Part shown: piece by piece, positions 56,879 to 64,000 of the stretch | Position numbering within the stretch: position 1 is the first letter of the stretch | Layout: every line of letters starts with the position of its first letter | Assembly: GCA_001510575.1 (NCBI GenBank) | Contig: LNGK01000006.1 | Span: 1,049,565-1,113,564 of the forward strand | DNA length: 64,000 nt | Source of the DNA: Knoxdaviesia capensis | Lineage: Eukaryota; Ascomycota; Sordariomycetes; Microascales; Gondwanamycetaceae | Direction: 5' to 3' | Position numbers and translations under genes: made by a program | Notes under the pieces: generated by a model | The model's input: only the letters and a program-made list of their open reading frames with translations | Databases searched by the model: none | What the model was told of the DNA's origin: nothing

Positions 56879-59339
56879 ATGGTATGTTAACCCCCCTCCC
56901 GCCCCCAAAAAACATACCCAACATCCGGGCCCCTTCACGAAGACGATGAGAAGGGGCAGAAGCCGGGTATAAGAGCAGAAAAAGGAGAACAAAGAAAGAT
57001 GAAGGACACAGAAGCCAATTGAGAATTGAACCCGTCTTCTTCTACTTGCCACAGACCTCGGGCCTTCCGCCGTTATTGACGTGAGACTCTCCCCCGCCAA
57101 CGCGCGTTGGCGTTGTTTTTGTGTTCCCCGAACTTGCAGCAACCGTTTCCGCACAATTTCCACGGGTATCCGAACCTGCCGTATCCACCCGACCCGAACC
57201 AGTTCTCCGGCCCAACCCTCCCGTCATCGCCTGCTCCCGGTTCCGTGATCGTGTCACAGGCCAGTATGATGTCCATGTCGGGTGACCCGATGATGCCGGA
57301 TGACGGAGCGCCGCCGCCCCGGAAGCGGACCGCCGTTGCCGTAAGTAGTGCCGTGTGTGCCAGTTTGCCGCCCGCGGGGTTCTCCATCATCGTGTGCTAA
57401 TAGTTCGGGATGTTCTTTCGATACAGTGCCTTCGCTGCAGGAAGCGTAAGATTCGCTGCAGTGGTGACAACGGCACCGGCGGCCCGTGCCAAAACTGCCG
57501 ATCTGCCTCGGTGATTGAAAGCTGCCAGTACCTCCGGGTGAGTGTGTTCCACAAGGCTGGCCAAAGAACACGAGAAGAAACAGCAGAGATACTAACCTGC
57601 GGTGTCTGATATAGGTCTCGTCAACCATGGCCAGCATCCGGCTGACGCCGATGGGCGGTGACCTTGCCAACGGACCGCCCGGTTCGCTCCGTGCATACCT
57701 GCCGCCCGTGTTTCTTGGGCCGGGTGACAGCAACGGCTTCATGTCCACAGAGCAGCTGACGGCACCCTACCACCCGCCGCAGATCCTCCCCAACGGGTCG
57801 TACATGGCTGCCCACTACCCGCCGCATTCGTTGACGCCGAGCCCAGAACTGCACCCGCAGGATCACCCCGTGCACCACCCGGTGCACCACCACAACCACC
57901 ACAACCACCACAACCACCACCAGCACCAGCAGCACCATCCGCACCATCAGCACCAACACCACCACGCTGCCCCGGTTCCCCCGCCGCCCCATGTGTTCCA
58001 GCCGTACGCCCCCGTCAACATGCACAGCCCGATGGATGACTCCGACACCATGTCGATCATGTCGGCGTCGGACGCCGGCATCCCGGAGCCTTTGCCGCGG
58101 CCGCTGATCCCCGAGCGGCTGCCGTCGCCCAGCGGCTCGCACACCAGCGATTCGGTGTCCAGCTCCAGCGGCGGCGGCGCCGACATGGGCGGGCCGGTCG
58201 GATACGCCGCCATCGGCGCCCCGCGGTCGCCGTCGGTCGCGTCCAGCTCCGGCTCCGACTACGCTGGCTCGAGCTCCGGCTCGGGCCGCCACTCGCCGCG
58301 GCCGAACCCGCACGCCATGCGCCGCCAGCGCCAGCGCCAGCGCCAGCGCCAGACCCCCACCGACGAGTCGCCAGCGCCCCCGCAGATGGCCCTGCCGCCG
58401 GCCCCCGCCCTGAACACGGTCGGCCCCGACGGCGCTCCGGCTCCGGCTGACGGCGCCGAGCCGCAGGCCCCACCACCGCCCCCGCCGCCGCCCCCGCCGG
58501 TCCAGCCGCTGGCCGCGATGCAGGATGGCCACTTGACGTACCGCCCGTACATTCCGCCCTCTATGCACCACCACAACCACCACCACCACCACCATCACGC
58601 GGTGCAGGCGCCCGCGCCCGGCTCGTTCCTGTCGTCGATCATCCGCGCCGACACCGAGATGCCCACGTGCACTCCGTACGAGCCCAGCGCGCGGTGCCTG
58701 GCCGCCGTGGCGCAGGACATGGCGCCGGCGGTGTACGAGCCGCAGACGCAGACCCAAGCCCAGGCGCCGCACCACCACCACGCCCACCACGCCCACGCCC
58801 ACGCCCACCAGCACCAGCAGCACCAGCAGCACCCGCAGCACCCGCAGCCGCAAGTCCCGACGCTTCCGCTAATCCTGCCGCCGCTGCCGACAATCACGCC
58901 GCTGCCCCCGCGCCGCACCTCGATCTCAATGATGACGCACCCGGAGAATATCCCGTCTCCGGTGCCGTTCGGGGCGTACACTGCGCCGGCCACCGCCTAC
59001 GGAGCGGGCCCGGCGCAGGGGCAGGGGCAGGGACACGCGGCGGAGTCGATTTTCGCGGCGGGCGACGCGTCGCTGCGGACCAACCCGGAGGCGCCGGCCA
59101 TTTCGTACGGCTACGGCAGCGGCGCCGGGTATGCGTCGGCCCACCGCGCGGGGCCCCCGCAGATGGCTAACGGACACACCTACACCACCGTCCCGGAGGC
59201 GCCGGCGCAGGGCCACGGCACCGCGGCCGCGTACCCGCTCAACCCGCTGGATATCCGCGTTGTGGGCGGCCCGGTTGAGGGGTCGTCGTCGGAGTCGGGC
59301 GAGCACCGCTCGGGCTCGTCCAACATGAAGACCGAGTAG
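56879..59339 (+). CDS. Zn2Cys6 transcription factor with histidine-rich tail
   Basis: Predicted 679-residue nuclear regulator. Firm exons: 57140-57340, 57427-57537, 57615-59339. The exon at 57140 opens in frame with QPFPHNFHGYPNLPYPPDP after an acceptor (CTTGCAG) and has no ATG before residue SMMSM. I therefore place the start at ATG 56879-56881, directly followed by the donor GTATGT, giving a first exon of one codon; this part is inference. The zinc cluster fills the small third exon: CLRCRKRKIRC, then GGPCQNC, then ESC (spacing C-2-C-6-C-9-C-2-C-8-C), preceded by a basic PPPRKRTAVA. The rest is disordered Pro/Ser/Gln/His sequence with three His-rich tracts, and no middle-homology domain is seen. 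I do not recognise the orthologue, and its targets are unknown. Confidence 0.8.
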
Positions 59340-61221
59340 TCGGTGCCGGTGTCGGTGTCGCCTCGTTTGCGGTTTCTGCATTTCTGGCGGTTTCTACGCT
59401 TGGCGTTCGGCTCCGGGGAGTTGGGGTCTCTTTCTTTTGTCTCTTTTGGTTCGTTTCTTTCTGTCCGATTTTTTGGTTTCTTTGTCTTGACCTTTTCGTC
59501 CGTTCGAATTCCTGTTCCATCCATTTGATTGCTCGTTCTGTCTTTGGTTTCTCATTCTGCTCGATCATCTTTTGCAGCATCTTGTTGTCTTGCCTGGGTT
59601 TCTCATCTGGTGTTCGGTCGGGTGCATTCTGTTCTCTTTTCTTTTCTTTCCTTTTCCTTCTTGCCGGTGTGTGTCCGGACTCGGCGGTCAACGGCAAACC
59701 TCCGTCTCCGGCTACACCGAAATGACCTGTCCGGATGCCCGACTGCCGCATCCCGTCCATATGGAGAACATCCCGTCCCCCCTTCGGCCACAGGCCATAT
59801 CCAGTCTCGCCGATGTATGAGACGGTATGCCTTGCTATTTTCCTAATGGACGAGCCTTTTTTATCTCCATCCAACTTCCTTTGACGAGAAGCCACACCGT
59901 GGCCATTCTACTTCCGGCCTCGGCTTCGTCCCCCTCGCGGACTCCTGATCTATCTCCCGGTGCTCCTACATATTTCAGAAAACACTACCTCTTTTCTTAT
60001 CCCATCTCTTCATTCGAGGCATCGTGCCTCCTGACTTCTTTTTTTAGCCTCCTCGGCTCCGGAGTTGAAGCTATCACGGCCTCACTCCCCCAACCTTTTC
60101 TTTTTCGTCCGTTAATCTTTTTCCTCTTCGTTTTCTCGTGAAGCTCCTTCACCTTCACCCAGTGCTGTTTTCTTTTCCTCTTTTTCCATTCTGTTTCTTC
60201 TTTGTCCTTCCGCTGGATATCGTCCACCAACATTCTGAGGAGCTATTCCCGTCAACCGTTTTCATTTTCTTCTTTCTTGTCTTTTTCTTGTGTTGGTGCA
60301 CAACAGCCAACACCACCGCATTTCCTCTCCTAATTCCAGCCATTCCTCTGTTCTTGTTCTGTTTCGTTCTCCTTTTTTTTTTTTTTTTGAATATAGGCTG
60401 GCTTCTCGGTGTCCGGGAAAGTTTGTGTGAGGAAAAGTGTCTGGATCGCGGCCATCTCAACATGGCTTGCGATATATTTATTCCTTCACCGACTGCTCCC
60501 GGACACACCGGCCTTGACCCCCATGTTTCATAGCATGGATCTCTCTTTTTTCTTTTTCTCCTTTTCTTTTCTTTTTCCTTTTTTATTTAGTCAGTTTTTT
60601 CACACTCTCGAGTTCTCTCCTGCATCCTCGTCTGGTGGTTTCGGTGTGAAGATGGTGTGGCTGGTGTGAGGTGAGAGCATATCTGTTGTGAAGACAGATG
60701 CCGTCTCTCCCGGTTTCTTCTTTTCTTTTTCTCTCCTTGATTTCTCTTCTCTTTTCTTCTTGTTTCCTTCTTTTTTTCTTTTTTTTCTCGTACCTGCATG
60801 TCTTAATATTTCCTATTTTCTGGTTCTCTTCTTTCCTTTCTGTTCCAATTCCCTAGCCGTCAGTTCAACTTTTCAACTCCCAGTTTTTGTCTTTCTCATT
60901 CTGTTTCTGTTTTTGTCGTGCCGGTCGGTCAATTATACATAGTCTGAGATCAAGGGAAGTACACGAGCCCCCAAGCTCTCAGACGAGGGATACCCACGTG
61001 TTGGCTTTTTCTTTTCTGGAGGCTGGAGTTGGTGAAAGTTACATCACTTTCTTTTGTATTTCAGTTCTATCGGCCCCCTTCTAGTCAAACAAAAATATTA
61101 ATTACATAGCTACTATTTATAAGTTGACCAAAAAGCAAGTATCCCTTGCTGTTCTTCTGTATTCACAGGTTCTATGAGCTTGTTAAGAGAAAACGGAAGT
61201 AGATTCGGTATAATTAACTCA

Positions 61222-61255
<34 letters not shown>

Positions 61256-61293
61256 TCGATCCCCCTTCTAAACACAGAGCTGGAACTGTTCGC
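59340..61293. other. convergent spacer with a 1-kb pyrimidine-rich block
   Basis: Between the zinc-cluster factor and phosphomannose isomerase, which point toward each other. Positions 59870-60910 are strongly C/T-rich on +, a composition normally seen in leaders, yet no + gene follows. (GA)n at 61225-61252 lies about 40 bases beyond the isomerase stop. Confidence 0.6.
61225..61252 (+). repeat. (GA)n microsatellite
   Basis: Fourteen GA units in the 3' flank of the isomerase gene. Confidence 0.9.
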
Positions 61294-62713
61294 CTACGAG
61301 TCAATCTCGCAGAACGCCTTGTACGAGATAAACTCGTCATCCTCGCCACCCTTCGACTCGAGCACGACCTCGGCAGTCGCACCAATGAAGAACACATAGC
61401 CAGGCTCCACAGCCTCAACCTTGGAACCAACGCTGATCTTGCCACGGCCAGACGTGCAGATGAGGATGCTGGGGCCCTCCAGGGGGTCCAGCGTGGCCTT
61501 CGAGCCGTTGCCCTTCAACACCGACCGAATCACCGCAAACTCCTCGATCGGGGGGTCGTACAGCATCACGCTGGATCCGGTGGAGTATCCGGTAGCGTTC
61601 AAAGTCGAGTAGGCGTATTCCGTGGCCACCATCTTCTGCTTCTCGATGGGCGCGTAGTTGTAGGTGAGCATGTCGACCAGGGTGTCGACGTCCTTGAACT
61701 TGGGGGTCAGGCCGGCACGCACCACGTTGTCGGAGGCGGCCATGCACTCGACAATGTCGCCAGACACGTAGGCGTGGATGTCATCGGCCACCAGGAACAA
61801 CGCCTCGCCCGGGCTGAGAGTGACGTAGTTGAGGAAGAAGAGGACGAAGAGGCCAATGTCCGAGCCGTACTGGCCATGCACGCGCTGCACGAGCTCGGAG
61901 AACACCTCGCCCGAGGTCGACGGGACGCCGCCAGCGGCAAACTCGGCTCCTTGGGTCTTCGCCAGCTCCACCAGCGCCAAGATCTGCGTGTCGATGTCAG
62001 CAGGCGAAGAGGCCATCAGGCTTCCAAACGTCTTCTGGAGGATCTTCTTGTTCGCAGCGACGTGGGCGGGGTCTTCAGAGTCGGCGGTGGCGCTGGTGGC
62101 GGCGATGAACTCATCAGCAATCGCGTCGCCAACCAGGCGCTTCAGCGGCGGCACAGTGGCCAGGAAGTGGGCGATCTCGGCCAGCGGGCGGAAGCCGCAC
62201 AGGCCCTCGAACGGGGTGACGGCAATGGCCATCTCGGGCTTGTGGTTGTCGTCGGGGTAGTTCTTGGGGTCGCGCGCATGGAGCTGCTCGGCGAGCTTCT
62301 TGTTGGGATGGGCCTGGATCGACAGCGCCTTGTTCACCGACAGGATCTTGAACAGGAACGGGAGCTTCGCGCCGAACTTGGCCGCCACCGTGGTCGAGAG
62401 CAGCGCCTCGTTGTCCTGGACCAGGTCGAGCAGTGTCCGGCCGGTGACGACGTCCTTGGAGGGGTTTGACGGGTGAGTTCCCATCCAAAGCTGTGGAGTT
62501 TCCAGTAGTTAGATATGCTCGGGGGTCCCCTTATAACGGTAGTGTCAAGTTCTACTACCCAAAACCCACCTCTGCATACGGCTTGTCCGCCTCAATCTGG
62601 AAGCCCTCGGCCGGAGTGGCGGCAGCGTAAATGGCAGCAGTAGAGTCGCGGCCTTTCTTGCCCCATTCGTAGGAGTTGACTCCGCACTGGAGTCTGATTA
62701 GAGGAACCTGCAT
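61294..62713 (-). CDS. mannose-6-phosphate isomerase (type I PMI)
   Basis: 446-residue cytosolic zinc enzyme converting fructose-6-phosphate and mannose-6-phosphate, feeding GDP-mannose for glycoproteins, mannans and GPI anchors. Exons 62713-62570 (48 codons) and 62490-61294; donor GTGGGT, acceptor CACAG, phase 0. Start MQVPLIRLQCGVNSYEWGKKGRDS is the family N-terminus, followed after the junction by LWMGTHPSNPS. Zinc ligands: Gln107 and His109 in SIQAHPNK, Glu134 in YPDDNHKPEMA, and the His of HAYVSGDIVECMAASDNVVRAGLTPK, which also contains the active-site arginine. Complete and of normal length. It shares its upstream region with the next gene on +. Confidence 0.95.
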
Positions 62714-63260
62714 CTTGACAGAGAAGTTGGTGGAAACTCAAGAAAATAGGGTTGTTGGGGTATAGACGGGTAGTGCTAGAAGGAAGTTGTCTGTTCCTTA
62801 TATTTGCTGGTCAAGATAAACACGTCCAAGGTGGTGCGAACAAGAGAATGAAGTGAAAACGTATGAATCACAGAGGGGTATATTAAGAAGAAGAAAAGCA
62901 AAAGGGCAGAAGATAAAATATAAAAGAAGAGAAAAGAAAAAAGACAGCACAACGTTCCGCAAGCTTCAAATGCCTGTCGCTTTTTCTCTTCCTTCTAATT
63001 CCTCTAGATCAATTGGAAGCAGAAGGTGGGGGGCAAATCGGCACCACCCAGAGGTACATGCAGTTTGTATGGATCTGTCATACTCTGCAAAAGTACCCTG
63101 GGTCTCCCACTTGCCCTAGCTTGTGTCGCGGGGAAGGTGCGAGGGAGGGGGGAAGCTTCCATCCATTTTGGGACATCCAGGGCTCCATTCCACGGAAGGA
63201 GCACACCGTGGATTGCTCCTGACCGCTGATTGACTGATTTGGGACGAGAGCTCTGGCATT

Positions 63261-63268
63261 TCACGTGA
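63261..63268. promoter_or_regulatory. TCACGTGA E-box palindrome
   Basis: Consensus of bHLH factors of the Cbf1/USF type; a second core CACGTG lies at 63391-63396. Confidence 0.45.
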
Positions 63269-63443
63269 TTGGGATGGAGCTTTACGGATCGTCGGAATTA
63301 ATCAAACATGAATAATTGTTTCGGAGCTTTCGAGACTTGCTGAACTTGGCTAGGGTTGGATGCTTGAGCCAAACCCTAGTGCTGGTGCGGCACGTGATTC
63401 ATCATGTGATGGTGCGGTTTCTCCCGCCAAACGCCGTTGGTCA

Positions 63444-63461
63444 ACTTGATCGCGATCAAGT
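63444..63461. promoter_or_regulatory. perfect 18-bp palindrome ACTTGATCGCGATCAAGT
   Basis: Full twofold symmetry centred on CGCG, 375 bases before the + start. Candidate site for a dimeric regulator. Confidence 0.6.
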
Positions 63462-63835
63462 CAAGCACCACGGATTCTCATCGCATCGTTAACCAACCAT
63501 CCTGAAGCCGAACGTTCACTGTTACAGGTCCAACTCTCTTCCGTCCTGTCGTATTATGTGCATTATTTCCACGTCTTTTTCTTTTCCCTTTTCCTCCCCT
63601 TTAGTTGTGTGAACTGCCCATTCTCGGCTCGGTGTGTACCCACTCATATCCCAAATATCGCCGGCATCCCGGCATCCGGGGATCGTTCACGCTTGCAGCA
63701 AAGAGTAAGTCAAGTAAAGACTATTATTATCAACAAAAACGTATGCTAATAGGTGAGCTCCCAGAGTTACATTGTAATATCGTGGCTCACTGCGGTTAGC
63801 GCCGGCTGTCACACCCTCCTGCTCCGTCCGGCGCC

Positions 63836-64000
63836 ATGTCGCAACGAAACCGGAGCGGCCGTGGGCTGTCGCGGAACAGCGGCAACGGCCATGGCGAGGA
63901 AGTGACGCTGTGGGAGTCATCCAAGGAGAAGCTGTACGAGACGGTGTCGATGATCAACGAGGACAACGACAACCTGGAGAAGATCCTGGGGTTTGACGGG
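63836..64000 (+). CDS. unrecognised protein, N-terminus only (runs off the window)
   Basis: First 55 codons of an open frame that continues past the window. The ATG at 63836 (GCGCCATGTC) is the first plausible start. The sequence begins with a basic, Gly/Ser/Arg-rich stretch MSQRNRSGRGLSRNSGNGHG. Then it turns acidic and helical: EEVTLWESSKEKLYETVSMI, then NEDNDNLEKILGFDG, which could be the start of a coiled coil. Codon use is C/G-ending like real genes here. I do not recognise the family. The divergent promoter shared with phosphomannose isomerase suggests co-regulation is possible, nothing more. Confidence 0.65.
   Translation, partial: MSQRNRSGRGLSRNSGNGHGEEVTLWESSKEKLYETVSMINEDNDNLEKILGFDG

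Larger units (their letters stand above)
62714..63835. promoter_or_regulatory. divergent promoter with palindrome, E-boxes and teloboxes
   Basis: 1.1 kb between phosphomannose isomerase (-) and the unrecognised gene (+). Visible: TCACGTGA at 63261-63268; a second CACGTGATT at 63391-63399 followed by CATCATGTGATG; inverted telomere-like boxes TAGGGTTGG (63351) and AACCCTAG (63372); a perfect 18-bp palindrome at 63444-63461. A GTAAGT...CTAAT..AG pattern at 63705-63752 could be an intron in the 5' leader of the + gene. Confidence 0.55.

Noticed and set aside
57621..58853. 410-codon minus frame opposite the Zn2Cys6 factor
   Set aside because: Its Val/Leu/Arg repeats are the complement of His/Gln/Pro codons.
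61174..62469. 431-codon + frame opposite phosphomannose isomerase
   Set aside because: The minus strand has a complete catalytic zinc-site PMI; the + frame is a codon-bias shadow.

Overview
The window is nuclear DNA of a filamentous ascomycete (Pezizomycotina; a Sordariomycete is my guess from overall gene style, not proven). Evidence: genes are broken by short GT..AG introns (46-150 bp, up to 437 bp) with CTAAC/CTAAT-like branch sites. Coding DNA is GC-rich and prefers C-ending codons. Starts often follow long pyrimidine-rich leaders. Several proteins are typical of moulds: a CFEM GPI-anchored protein, a Zn2Cys6 factor, a DNase1/thaumatin-like secreted protein and a Slt2-type MAP kinase.

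Layout: 27-519 end of MCM5 (+); 2068-2613 small secreted protein (-); 5727-6373 Sub1/PC4 coactivator (+); 6850-7794 short-chain dehydrogenase (-); 9331-10964 transcription-factor-like regulator without a zinc cluster (+); 13036-14280 THEM6-like thioesterase (+); 14900-15651 CFEM protein (-); 20170-20820 low-molecular-weight protein tyrosine phosphatase (+); 22967-24898 cell-wall-integrity MAP kinase (+); 25687-26539 dynactin p25 (+); 26893-28761 RNA polymerase I Rpa43 (-); 32245-34145 amino-acid/GABA/choline-type permease (+); 39614-40132 conserved small protein (+); 42228-44129 cyclophilin-RRM protein Cyp6/PPIL4 (+); 56879-59339 His-rich Zn2Cys6 factor (+); 61294-62713 phosphomannose isomerase (-); 63836-64000 start of an unrecognised gene (+).

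The genes are mostly housekeeping and do not form an operon-like or biosynthetic cluster. Three touch the cell surface (Slt2-type kinase, phosphomannose isomerase, CFEM protein), but they lie far apart and no functional link is shown. The unusual part is the space between genes: about two thirds of the window has no credible ORF, including a 12.7-kb desert upstream of the Zn2Cys6 factor. This space is GC-balanced (no AT-rich RIP islands), shows no transposon ORFs, and is rich in CT, CA/GT and GA tracts, telomere-like TTAGGGTT boxes and a few long perfect palindromes. No tRNA, rRNA, CRISPR array or insertion sequence was found. All exon boundaries were read by eye from splice consensus and frame continuity.
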